64,000 nt of DNA from Lingula anatina. Lineage: Eukaryota > Brachiopoda > Lingulata > Lingulida > Lingulidae. The first letter of the stretch is position 1, and every line of letters starts with the position of its first letter. The stretch lies in contig NW_019775496.1 of the NCBI RefSeq assembly GCF_001039355.2, forward strand, positions 181,678-245,677, in the 5' to 3' direction. The position numbers were made by a program, and so were the translations under genes. The notes below the pieces were generated by a model. It searched no databases. It had not been told where the DNA came from and was given only the letters and a program-made list of their open reading frames with translations. Positions 20,391-33,152 of this stretch are shown piece after piece.

Positions 20391-20770
20391 GGGGGGGGGG
20401 GGGCGGCACGCTTACCGTGCCCGTCTATGTACTGGTAAACACAAACATATGAGTTATCAGTTCTATTGTTATCTGGTCATGTACTACATGGATATATCAA
20501 ATAGTTACCCTCCTACAGTACAGGAGTCTGGTCCCTGCAGTTTGAATGTTATACAAATGTAGTTTCATTCAATTTTGTAACAAACCACAAGGACCTCTGT
20601 TGGAGGGCATCGCTAAGTCCAGGATCATATGAATTACAAGAGAGTTCCCGCCGATTCAGTTCTCTCTGTGCCAGTTGATTAGTACTACGACCCACCCTAT
20701 GTGTTGACCCACTTAGAGTACGTAAAGGTAACCCCTACCTATACAAACCAAATGGAGGGTGGACTCTGTT

Positions 20771-20954
20771 CAGGCCCGTAGCCAGGGGGTTGGGGAGGGG
20801 GGGGAGGTCGAAAGAACCCCGGCCCTCTTTTGCTGGGAAAAGGTCCCCACTGGATAAAAAATTATCTACAGGTAGGTACGTAAACGTTTCATGGTAAAAG
20901 GGCCACTTTTTCAGAAAAAGAACCTCCCTTTTGAAACTGCTGGCTACAGGCCTG
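20771..20954. mobile_element. CAGGCCCGTAGCC-family MITE, 184 bp, TSD CTGTT
   Basis: Ends CAGGCCCGTAGCCAGGGGG and CTGGCTACAGGCCTG, with perfect CTGTT duplications at 20766-20770 and 20955-20959. The interior resembles the 12524 copy. Confidence 0.85.
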
Positions 20955-20959
20955 CTGTT

Positions 20960-21691
20960 TGACACGGACTCCATTTTACTTTGTTTAAAAGTTAGGAATA
21001 TGATTTCAGTACCTAGCTGTACTAGTATATAGCAACGACAATAAAGACTCCTATAGGGAATTCCCTTAAGGGAAATAGAAATGGATAAATAATTTCAATT
21101 AATTAAAAGTAATAAAACATTTAATTCAACATGTACTTTATTACATATCTTCCAGATTTTCAATTTAATACAAGAGTTCACTAATGGAACGCAGTAGAAG
21201 CAAGTCCCTACACATTTTTTGCTAAAATTAAATTACACAGGTGTGCCTTAGTTCACAAACTTCCATGCCTATAACAATCAAAAATATCCCCCTGAAAAAT
21301 TACAGCATTCTGACCATTAAACAGATTTTTTTGAAAATAAAGGGCTATACATGACTACAAAATTATCATGGAAGGGACTAGTTTTAATATCAATTTACAA
21401 ATCAAGGCATAGACATAGTATATAACATGTTCATAAGGGACTTAAAAATAAGAATTATAAAAAAAACTCTAAACAAATGCACATTTAATTTATAGTCTCC
21501 TAATGGTTTGCATTGCATGTAAGTCATTATTTTTGTGGGCAAATTTTGACTGTATTTTAACTTTATTTTGCAATTGTACAACAAATACACTTACATGTAT
21601 CATCTATTTACCTACAATAAGCCCACTTATAGCAGTGTTTTCCAGAACCAAATAGCAAGATGCCAGTGAGCTTAACAATTGGTACCCTCCC

Positions 21692-21725
<34 letters not shown>

Positions 21726-23516
21726 GTTGCCACAGAAATAATGATTATATATGTACTTGGTAACAACAATAACAAGTAATTATGCTATGAACCAAGGTAA
21801 ATAATAAATATTAGATTTCATATAATGTTTGTTTGCCCCATCTAAATTTTTGGCAAATGTGAGCAATGCTATTCATCTGCTTAAATTTCCCACTAATGCT
21901 GACTTCAGTCTTCCTAAATTCTTGACCAGATTTAATTGCTCCTGCTCTATCAGAATGGACCAGTTGGTCAAAAGAACAATATAGATTTTGGGCACCATTG
22001 TATCCCTGTAGTTGATGATTAAAATTAATATAATATATTTTTTCTCTTGCATAAAACTTGTTTCAGACTATCCTAACAAGGATGTAATCTGCTCAACAGA
22101 AATATCAGAACCTTAACCTAATGAAAGTCATTATGTACAGTAAGAACATTAAAGTAAACAAAACATTCATAAAATACAAAAATGATAAATATTCCACCAA
22201 TATCTAACAAATTTCAAATGTTTAGGGGCATACTTGTTCTCAGTATTTGAAAATGGCTGGTTGGTATCTATTACCATTCAGATTTTTATTTCTGATAGCT
22301 TGTTATCTAAATGGATCTTCATAAATGAGTCAAATTAAAAAATAAAAACATCTGGGCAAAATATTTCAGCACTTGTGTCGGCAGCTCACAAATGGTGTTC
22401 CAGCTTATTCACTCTGTCCATACATGTATTTTTTTTTTTACTTAAATGAATTAAATGCATTTGGTAAACTTTGTTTAATGAAGAAATTGAGGAATGCTGT
22501 CGAAGAGTCATAAATATCATTTGTTAGTTTTTGTAACTGAGTAATAAGTTAGAGTAATATCATTTCACTTAAAAAGGCAATGGTATTCAGTAACTGAATG
22601 AGGTAAGGTTTCTTCTGATAGAAAAATCAAAAGATCATTGTTATAGAGTAAAAATGCAATTTACAACGTGGATAATAAACATAACTAAATTATAGTAAAT
22701 GTGCCCACAGTTACTACATATGCAACAGTAATTGTTACATGTACTTCAGGTATTTGAAATCACTTGAACAAAAGTAAATGCCATAAGAAAACCCAATATA
22801 GGATGTTTAAGCCCATCAAACATTCATAGTACATTATGTAATTGTAAGCCAACAATTAATCTTTACAAGAGTTTTTTCCCAGTTCATACTTATATTTCTT
22901 CTTTTCTGTTATATAAGCATGCAGGTAACAATTCCCTTCAACATGCATAGTCCAAGAGTTCATACCAGGAAAGTCTTGCTGAAAAAAAGTAAGTCCCAAA
23001 AATGGCCAATGGTACACACTCTTTGGTCTCAGGCATGTGGCAGTTCATCGAATTATTCGACCAAGTTAAATTTATTCATTTTTTAAAATACAAGTTTAAC
23101 AAATACAGTACATTGGCTGCATAACAATTGAAAACTGTTGCCTAAACTCATCTAAAACTTCAGGGAAGCATGATCTTTCCCAACACTGAGTTCAACTTAT
23201 AAATAAGTATTGATGTCTATTATTTTGCATTGTCTGGCATCTTTTTAGATTCTTAACAATTTTTTTGTGGAAATTGTTTTTCAATGTTTGAAGTTTTATT
23301 ATCTCCTCTGCCTGACACACTGATTCCCATTATCTCAATCAAAAGTTCCATTTAGCAAAATTCTTACGGATTACATAAAATACATGGGCTGTATTTCATT
23401 TTCACCCTAACAAATAACAAATATGTGCTTGAACATCTTTTAAATTCTTTGGGTCTGAGACCCATCAACACAAGGAAATAACAAAAGTCATGGGCCACGC
23501 AAGACAAGGCAAAGTC
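20960..23516. other. 3' flank of the adenylyl cyclase gene, no other gene recognised
   Basis: AT-rich sequence with an (AAT)n repeat at about 21696-21723. The part near 23517 is probably 3' untranslated region of the cyclase gene on the minus strand. Confidence 0.4.
23295..23300 (-). promoter_or_regulatory. candidate poly(A) signal of the adenylyl cyclase gene
   Basis: AATAAA on the minus strand about 220 bases past the stop codon. Several other matches lie further on, so the site actually used is unknown. Confidence 0.25.
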
Positions 23517-23675
23517 TCATAGTCCGTTGTCATGGTTTAGTCGTACACACCTGCTGATTGGCTGGCCTGTCAAAAAGTAGGTCACCATGTCCCCTTTACC
23601 TTTGACCTTGACAATCCCCCTGCATTCCAACTGGTAACCCAGGGGATTGAGAATGTTGTATATCTCTTGGGTCAC
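23517..23675 (-). CDS. ADCY5/6: ADCY5/6-like exon r (C-terminus and stop)
   Basis: Encodes [38 protein letters not shown] (KGKG binds phosphate) and a further [13 protein letters not shown] before TGA. Vertebrate type 5/6 enzymes end close to the GGP equivalent, so the last 12 or so residues are an extension, or a GTGTGT donor inside them is used for another terminal exon. Confidence 0.92.
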   Translation of the reverse strand: MTQEIYNILNPLGYQLECRGIVKVKGKGDMVTYFLTGQPISRCVRLNHDNGL

Positions 23676-26600
23676 CTGAGGTAATGAAAATATCGTAACT
23701 TTAATTGATTTAAAAAAAAGCACTGGTATTGATTTTTACACATACAGTACATGTACAATGGTAGATGCAGTCATATAAAATATCCTTTAGAATATGCTTC
23801 ATGTTTCAAATTGTTTACAAAAAAAAAACAGTGTCTTGGAACATTACACCACAGATGTTCACATGTTCCATCTGTACACAGTTTATTACTTCCAATCTTT
23901 GTTAATACCCTCATCTCATTTCTATGCCTCAACAACCTCTGAAAAGTGGCAACTACATGGGAAGATAAATTTCAGATTTACCCTCTTAAAATAAAGCTTA
24001 ATAAATAAATAAATAAACAAAAATGCACTTCTTAGATAATGCTGAAATACCACAATCAATGTGGTCTTCAATTAAATTAGAAAATTTAATAAACAAACAA
24101 ATAAAAAAATAAACAAACTGATAAAAAATTAAGTAGCACTCAAGCCAGCAATCCAATACAAGAAAATATAAACATTAAGGGTGATTACAGACCTGTATAT
24201 GATTGGGGAGTCCAGTGCTATCCATTCTACTGGCCACATTAACAGCATTGCCCCAGATATCATACTGGGGTTTCCTGGCACCTATTACACCTGCCACCAC
24301 AGGGCCTATGTTGATACCTGTGACAGAATTAAGAACATAATAAAGCATAAAGCATAAGTTTTATGATAAAAAAGACGGCACTTAAATAATTATATTACAT
24401 GCAAAATTTTAAATTTGTTTTGAAGTAATTAGAGTAATTTTTCTCTTTTCATTTCATTTCATTCATAGAAAGCAGACATAACATATGTCCATCATTTACA
24501 GGACCTTAAAATTAATGTACTTTACACATAAAAACTCAATAAANAAGTTTTTATGATAAAAAAGACGGCACTTAAATAATTATATTACATGCAAAATTTT
24601 TAATTTGTTTTGAAGTAATTAGAGTAATTTTTCTCTTTTCATTTCATTTCATTCGTAGAAAGCAGACATAACATATGTCCATCATTTACATTAAAATTAA
24701 TGTACTTTACACATAAAAACTCAATAAAGTTAGGAAATTCAATTTTAACAATATGACAACTGATTAGTAATTAATAAAAAATAATACAGAAAAGAACAAA
24801 GAACAAGTAACTGTAAAAACGTGAAATCTGCCAGGGATTTTCATACGCCTACACTTTGATTGCAATCAAATACCGACCTACCTATTCTTATCTTAAAACT
24901 GTTGAATGAATGCTCATTCACATAGGCCAGCTGCTCTTTCATAGCAAAGGCAAAGTCCACCAAAGCCAGGACATGGTCCAGTTTGGGGGAGTTAGTTTGT
25001 TCCGTAAGGCCTGATGCAGCCATGTATGTAGAACCTATTGTTTTAATTTTCTCACAGCATTTAAACTGCTCTTTTTCTAAAATCTGGAAAAGATGAATTT
25101 TAATCAAATTGTAATTCCACAAGTCTTTTTATATGTTTGGCATAGCTGTTCAAAAGAAGTTGAAAGGGCACCTATAAATAAAATTTTAACTTAATTAGCT
25201 AGTCTGATGTACGGTATTTGTGGAGAGAGAGAGAGAGAGAGAGAGAGAGAACTTGTCTTATAATATTACCACCAGATATAATTTACCACAAACCTCATCA
25301 AAATCTGCAATGATTTCATTGAGCAACCTGAGACACTCCACCCCTTCATTGTTGCCTTCAAGCTCTATGTAAAACTCACTGAAGTTAGGTATTGAGGCAA
25401 ACATCACACACACATTATCACAGCCCTGGTAATACAGATCCTGAAATGTGGTAGAGAAGACAATATAAAATGTGGTAGAGAAGATGGCATAGTCTAATGT
25501 GGCAAAAATGTATAAGAGATGAAAAGAAGAATGTCTATGCATTTAATAAAACCAAAAACAAATACTTAGGGAAAAAAAATTCAGCTTAAATATATATTCT
25601 CTAAAATCAGCAAAGGAAATTCTCAGAGCTAAATTTCTATTCTGAATTATGGAGCAAAATCTAAAATCCACTAATTAGTTGATAAAAATTATAGGCTAAG
25701 TTACCTCATCTTTTTTATTTTGACTTTTAAGGAAATGTTCAGCAACATGAAGTGGTAAAATATTGGCAAGAAGCTTCATGTTGTACGCTCTCAAATTTTC
25801 CATTTCTTCTTTTTCCTCAGTTGCCTAAAAATATTAAGGAATATTTTCATGAAATAAATTCATTGTTTCTTTTTCATATCTTTAAGCCCTGACACATTAT
25901 CAATATGAAAAGTGGTCTGCATCTTGTATATTTTTGTCTACTGGAACTGAAATATGACAATAACAAATCCAGGTTTTTAGTGTCCCAAAGATAAAAAAAA
26001 CACAGGGTAAAGCTACAGTAATTACTTAATCTTCTAAATGGGAGAAAATTCTGAATTTTACAGACACTATTGTATCAAGTCATAACTTCTTGCAATACGA
26101 AAATTCCTACTGAGTGGCAGCAACAAAACGGAAAAGCAGGCCACCTTGTATTTCTATTCTCTACAGTAAAAACACCACAAATGCTACATAAAAATAATTT
26201 ATGATTCCAAACTTATGTATCTAAAAAATACATCATTTTTCCTCTTTGAAAAGATTTTTACATTACAGTAATGAAAATGTAATTTTAAAACAGCATCCAA
26301 AGTTTCCATTATTCCCATTAGACCAGTTACACCCAAAAATCTAATTTATTTTCACAAGTCCATTCCCACATCTGTTGACCAATTTAACTCAAAGCATAAA
26401 CTAATGGTTTGGATTGCACACATAAAGTGATCTACAACAACAAGTGGATATAACTGTACGAAATGAAATTAGGTCTACATCTTTATGACATCACCTGTTT
26501 GATATCACTTAATATATTATCATTCACTTTTCATACTTAAATTCACAGTTTAACATTCAGCCATAAATATCACTTATTACCTGTATTTTAGCATTCAACC

Positions 26601-29600
26601 ATTACCTGTAACTTCCACAGGAAGTCCAGCCTGGCAGTGGACTCTACGATTTGTGCATGTATGCAGAGTGCGATAACGAAAACGAGTAGAATGATAACAG
26701 TCACCCACTCTATTGGAATGGTCGTACTTGGATCTGAGGTCTCTTGGCTGGAATAGAAAAATCAATGTAAAAAATATTCATTTGTATGTGCAGTAATGAT
26801 AGTTCTTAAATTCAAAACAGCTGTATCCCTCAAGTTTCACTGCATAATCACACTAAGCGATAATTTGAAAAGAAATCAAAAGAGCACATTTGTACTTATA
26901 ACAATTTTAATTTCTAAAAACAAAATAATGCAACTCTGTTTTACTTCTAATTCAAAGAAATACAGGCCCGTTGCCAGGGGGGTTCTGGGAATTTGAAAGA
27001 GCAGCTTTTTTGCAGGGAAAAGGTCCCCTCTGGGTAAAGTTTTATTTATTACGAAGGTTTCGTGGTAAAAAAAAAGAAAGAACCCCCTCTTTTGAAATTG
27101 CTGGCTAAGGGCCTGAAATGAGTCAATTCTTTGTGATGGATGTGTAAAGTCTTAATTGTGACAGAGCAGTGTGTTAGCAGTGACGAAGAAGTGTGTTAGT
27201 TGTGACAGAGCAGTGTGTTAGCTGTGACAGAGCAGTGTGTTAGCAGTGACAAAGAAGTGTGTTAGTTGTGACAGAGCAGTGTGTTAGCTGTGACAAAGAA
27301 GTGTTTAGTTGTGACAGAGCAGTGTGTTAGCTGTGACAAAGAAGTGTGTTAGTTGTGACAGAGCAGTGTGTTAGCTGTGAAAAAGAAGTGCATTAGTTGT
27401 GACAAAGAAGTGTGTTAGTTGTGACAACAGTGCCAAATGTGACACACTCTAAAACTCACCCACTATGAGCAAACACAATGAAGTCTCTATTCCTGAACAA
27501 GTTGATGTGGGTCACCAACACCAGCACTGTGTAGCACAGACCCATCAGCAACAGTAGCACCAGTTTCAGTATGCTGCTTGCCTGGAGAAACACTGCACTG
27601 GATATCATGGCAAGAGCCACACAGAATGTGTAGTACTGGAGAGAAAAATGAAAAAAAAATTTTCTTTAAAAACATGCATAATAAATAGTAATGACTCTAT
27701 CTTTTCAGTGGGGAAAAATTGTGAATTTTACACTTGCTGTATTTCTTAAGTCATAAATTTTTAAAATATCGAGTGGTAGCAACAAAATTGAAAAGTAGAC
27801 TGCATTACAGTTCCATTCTTTGCCATAAAAGCAAATGTTACAAATGTTATAGGGTTATATATTTTAAACAATTCTAAAATAATGTATCTGAAAGATTATC
27901 ATACATATGTGAAAAAATAATATTACATACTGCAGCAATGAAATACTATATTTATTACTATTATCCAGAAAATTCAAAGTTATAAAAAGAACTGTTAAAA
28001 TTATATTCTTTGAATTTATCTATTGTAAAACCTTCATAAATAAATTTAAAACATGGATAGGACAAAAACGATCTCACCACCATTGATAAACATCAGCTAT
28101 GAAAAGATGACCCTGCACAAACATTAAGCACTGGCATCAATCACATGCTGGTAAGTGCAACAACTGCACTGAAGTGAATACTAAACAAAATACTAACCGA
28201 AGGAATCACAAGTCCACCTACCTCTGGATAATATGTAGTTGGCATCACATTATGGCAAATATTATTGAAGTCCAAGAAAGAGATATTCATTTCAAATAAG
28301 TGCGTCCTATTGACAGTGTCTTCAGAGATATTGAGGTAATTGGCAAGGCAAGAGTACAGGCTAGACGTATCAACAGCAATCTGGAACAGCATGTATATTG
28401 TGTTAGCTGTGACAAAATAATGTGTTGGTTGTTATATTATTAGGATAAAAGCTGCTGGCTGAAACAGCATGTAAATTGTGTATCAGTTGTGACAAAAATG
28501 AGGTGCTGGTTGTGGCAGTAATGACTGTGGCTCTACTGTCAATAGAATTGTTACAATATCTGAACTTGATTATTTCACATAATTTATGTTCATAAAAATT
28601 CACCTTACATTACAGAGAACAACAAAAATGTTATCAACTACTTCCTCATAGAGTTGTCTGTGATAAAAATTGATAAAAATATTTCATCATTTAGTGCTGG
28701 TAGACATTTAAAAAAATCACACAGGACTGTTATTAAATAAGGAAATATTTGTGATAGTTGAAAAAACAATGGAAATCTTAAGCTTGACAGTTGGTACTTG
28801 AAAATGACAAGCATCATCTAACTATCATTTGAAGCATACAACAGATTCCATATCCCCACACCTTTTATTAAAATAGCTGATATTGTATAGCATATGTACC
28901 AAATGTTTTGAGAGGTGTTATGTTTGAGGACCTTTAAGGCATTAAAATGAAATAAATATCCCCACTCTCCAAGTTTAAAATATTAAACTAGTAGGAATCA
29001 AAAATGAAGCCAAATGTAATATTTTCATAGTTTGATCATCAAGTAACAAAGTTTTTCAATGTATCCATACTCACTATTGAAAAGCACCCTGCTGCGTAGA
29101 TAATGATCACTGTGGTTGCCGTGACGGCATGAGCCAACACTCTGTTCACTGCTATTTTAGTAGACAGCATTCTGACACTTTTTGGAGAAAACTAAAAAGT
29201 ACGACAGCAGTTTAAATTGTAAATATAGAAATACTGACCAAAGACTGGATCTCATCACGGGGAATTACTTAGAGAATAACAAAATTTTCCTATGAATTTC
29301 CCCTGATCAGTCAAAAGTCATTTTTTACAACATATAATATCTAAATTAAATATTGTCACATGATATTATTTTGACGTATATTTCCTTCCATTTTATAACA
29401 AAACTGTTAATCACTCTGAAAAAGGTGACAGCATTTGACAGTATAGTCTCAAGGCTGTGTTATTGTAGTGGTTGTGATATCTTTTTGTGTTGTAATATTT
29501 GATTATATTAATTGCATAAGCTGTGCTATACCTTCATGTGTAATAACATCTGATTATGTTGATTGTGTTAGTTGTGAAGTACTTTCTGTTGTCACATCTG

Positions 29601-30428
29601 GTTGTGTTGATTGTATTAGTTGTGCTATACCTTGTGTTGTAACATCTGATTGTGTTGATTGTGTTTGTTGTGAAGTACTTTCTGTTGTCACATCTGATTG
29701 TGTTGATTGTGTTAGTTGGGCTATACCTAGTGTTGTTACATTTGATTTTGTTGATTGTGATTGTTATGACATACCTTGATGTGTTCAGCTGCTACCATTA
29801 GGGTAAGACACACAAGCAAGAAGACACAAATAAGAAAGACAACGGTCATAAGTGAAGAGCTAGAAAAAAAAAGAAAAATTATAGATTTAAAGTTAAAAAT
29901 CTGTAATCTACTCACATAAGAAGCACATGCCATACAAAGATTAAATATTTAATTTCAAACAAAAAATGGTTTCTTTAAGCTATTACATATTTAAATGCAA
30001 ATGCACACATTTGGTACAAAAAAGTATATTTATATCAATGTTTTTAAAGTTACGTATCTCTCCCAAATGCTTTAATTCTTCCAGTAATTGTTACCTTTGA
30101 ATTTTCATATACATATTATTTTTATCTCACCTTTCCCATATTTAACATATACCTATACGTACTGATATATATATTGCAAATATACATATTCCTATACCTC
30201 CTGCACCCACCTTGGAACAATTGTCACTTGTGCCAAGCATATACAGATAACCATGGCCAGGGCACAGCCCATATGGGAGGTAAACATTGTGTCACGCACA
30301 CGAGAATACTAGAAAATTAGAAAAAAATTTATACTGAATATTGACTGAAGATATATACAGCACTCACATGTACCTGCATCTATGTGTCTGTTTTATTACC
30401 TCTCTTTCTCTCTCCAATCTGCATGCAC

Positions 30429-30491
<63 letters not shown>

Positions 30492-33114
30492 AGAAGAAGA
30501 AAATACCCTCTAATGCGTTTATATGTTAGAAAGGAATTTTATAAGCTGATTAAATGAACATCACATGCCCTACACATACATACAGAGTGGTAGGAATGAA
30601 ACTGAGAATACCATAAGAATACTATACTATGGATTTATAATTTTTACAACTGTATTAATTTTTCTAGATCTCGAATATTAACTCCACATAGTGTTTATGT
30701 CTGTTTGTTGATTTGCAGAATGAAATCACAATTCAGTTTGAGTGCCTTTGTTCAAATTCGATTGCTTAATTTTCACCCCAAAAGCTAAATCTTTTAATGC
30801 ACGAGCATGTAATCTTAAAATAAAAAGTTACACTAATATGTTGAAGTCATAAAAATTATACAGTAATGATATCTATCTATCTTTGGCCATTCATTCTACT
30901 GCAGTTAGTGGGCACACCTTTTCCTCCAGTTCAGGTTTACGGAATGTAAGAAGAATACGTTTCACATGCTCTGATCGCAAGCGGTCAATACTCCGAGCAT
31001 CAATAGCACGACTCAGGTATTCATTGACCTCTTCTTCAGGGCTCTTGCTGCTCTTCTGCTCACCAAACCCAAGCCTAAATGGTAGGGAGATTATCATTGG
31101 TTAGTATAAAAGTAAAAAGCCATGCCCAATGGTAGAGGGAATGTTATTGGTTAGTGTGGAAGCTGAATGCCACGAATAAAATAGTATGGGCACAGAAACA
31201 TTTCTGTGAAACAGTACAATCCAATGGTTAATATGAGTTGGTTTGAAAACCTTGGACTAATTAAAAAGTTCATAGGGGCAAAGCATTAAATATGAGGGTC
31301 AAAAATATATACTGAAAGGTATAAGCAAAACATTCTTCATAAATATAAAATATTATGGCTTTTGTGGTGGTTTATGCACTTACTTGTTATGGATATTTGT
31401 TTGCGAGTCATATGCTCCAAGACGCCTCATTTCCTTACTCAGTCCATTATCAACAGACTTCTTATCATTCAACTTTCCAGGACTGGGACTTTTTGTCTTA
31501 AAAGTAGAAAAAAACACATACAAAGATATCACATGTTTAATTACAACTAGAATTATTTCCTCTGGGATATTTCAACAACATTGCATAACTAAAGGAATCA
31601 TATAATTTTTGCAGTTTCATTGAAGTCAGTAAAACTAGAGATTATTTTCATCAGTGGGTTTCTCTCTCTTACTAGTAACTAGAAAAATGTAGATAGAAGT
31701 TATTTCTTCTGACAATGGTTAATACTATGTATTGGGTCACATCAGGAATTGTAAGTCTTTGGTATCAGCCAACTAGGAGCTGAACAAACGACCTTACTGC
31801 ACTCTACAATCCAAGATCACCAAACAATTCACCTCAAATAAACTATATAGACACTGACAATGACTTACAGTTAAAAATAGAAAGCAGTTTCCTTTTACCT
31901 GAAAATTCCTATCCATGGGTTCTATCACTAAGTATGTGTTAATTTTCTGTTCCTTAATATACGCATTTCTTTCATCCCCTTGCCCCGACTCCACCTCGTA
32001 GTCGTCATTAAGGTACAGCAGTGTCACTTCCGTCACATGTACACGTCTGATGAAAAAATGATATCAATCAAGTTACATTACTGCACTTTATGTGATTTCT
32101 CACGTAGTATATATGTAAAGGTGATTTTAAAAATATCCAAGGATTTCCTCAATAGCTTTAAATCTTAGGAATAGCTTTATAAAAATTTGGACTAGGGTAT
32201 GGACTTCAGTTCATAAATTGTTTTCACAGCATATAATAAATAGCAGAAATGAAGAATACAAAGTGTATATTTGAATACCCTCAAATAAAATGGATTCATC
32301 CCAGAAAAGCCCCCTCCCCTCATCAGCACTCCTTCCAACCCTGAATAAGAGTTAGCTTCCATTACAAGTTTTTCCAATCCTAGTTCTCAACCAAACTCAC
32401 ATACACATAGAATTAATTCATTCTCTNAAAGCATAAGTTTTATGATAAAAAAGACGGCACTTAAATAATTATATTACATGCAAAATTTTAAATTTGTTTT
32501 GAAGTAATTAGAGTAATTTTTCTCTTTTCATTTCATTTCATTCATAGAAAGCAGACATAACATATGTCCATCATTTACAGGACCTTAAAATTAATGTACT
32601 TTACACATAAAAACTCAATAAAGTTAGGAAATTCAATTTTAACAATATGACAACTGATTAGTAATTAATAAAAAATAATACAGAAAAGAACAAAAAACAA
32701 GTAACTGTAAAAACGTGAAATCTGCCAGGGATTTTCATACGCCTACACTTTGATTGCAATCAAATACCGACCTACCTATTCTTATCTTAAAACTGTTGAA
32801 TGAATGCTCATTCACATAGGCCAGCTGCTCTTTCATAGCAAAGGCAAAGTCCACCAAAGCCAGAACATGGTCCAGTTTGGGAGAGTTAGTTTGTTCCGTA
32901 AGGCCTGATGCAGCCATGTATGTAGAACCTATTGTTTTAATTTTCTCACAGCATTTAAACTGCTCTTTTTCTAAAATCTGGAAAAGATAAATTTTAATCA
33001 AATTGTAATTCCACAAGTCTTTTTATATGTTTGGCATAGCTGTTCAAAAGAAGTTGAAAGGGCACCTATAAATAAAATTTTAACTTAATTAGCTAGTCTG
33101 ATGTACGGTATTTG

Positions 33115-33152
<38 letters not shown>

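Larger units (their letters stand above)
24545..32426. repeat. 8-kb tandem block, copy 1 (haplotype A of the cyclase gene)
   Basis: Matches 32428-40385 nearly base for base through exons and introns, with offsets drifting from 7894 to 7957 because of indels. It starts and ends at single N characters. Confidence 0.9.

Noticed and set aside
20113-20562. Frames across the N gap
   Set aside because: They consist mostly of unknown residues with poly-Gly or poly-Pro from the G runs.
27487-27675. 62-codon minus-strand frame ([15 protein letters not shown])
   Set aside because: A shifted frame of cyclase exon l; the membrane-helix frame joins its neighbours in phase.
29468-29779. 103-codon Cys/Val/Ser repeat protein
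   Set aside because: Produced by a 48-bp intron minisatellite without stops, next to a cyclase exon; the copy number differs between haplotypes and the other strand is also open in haplotype B.
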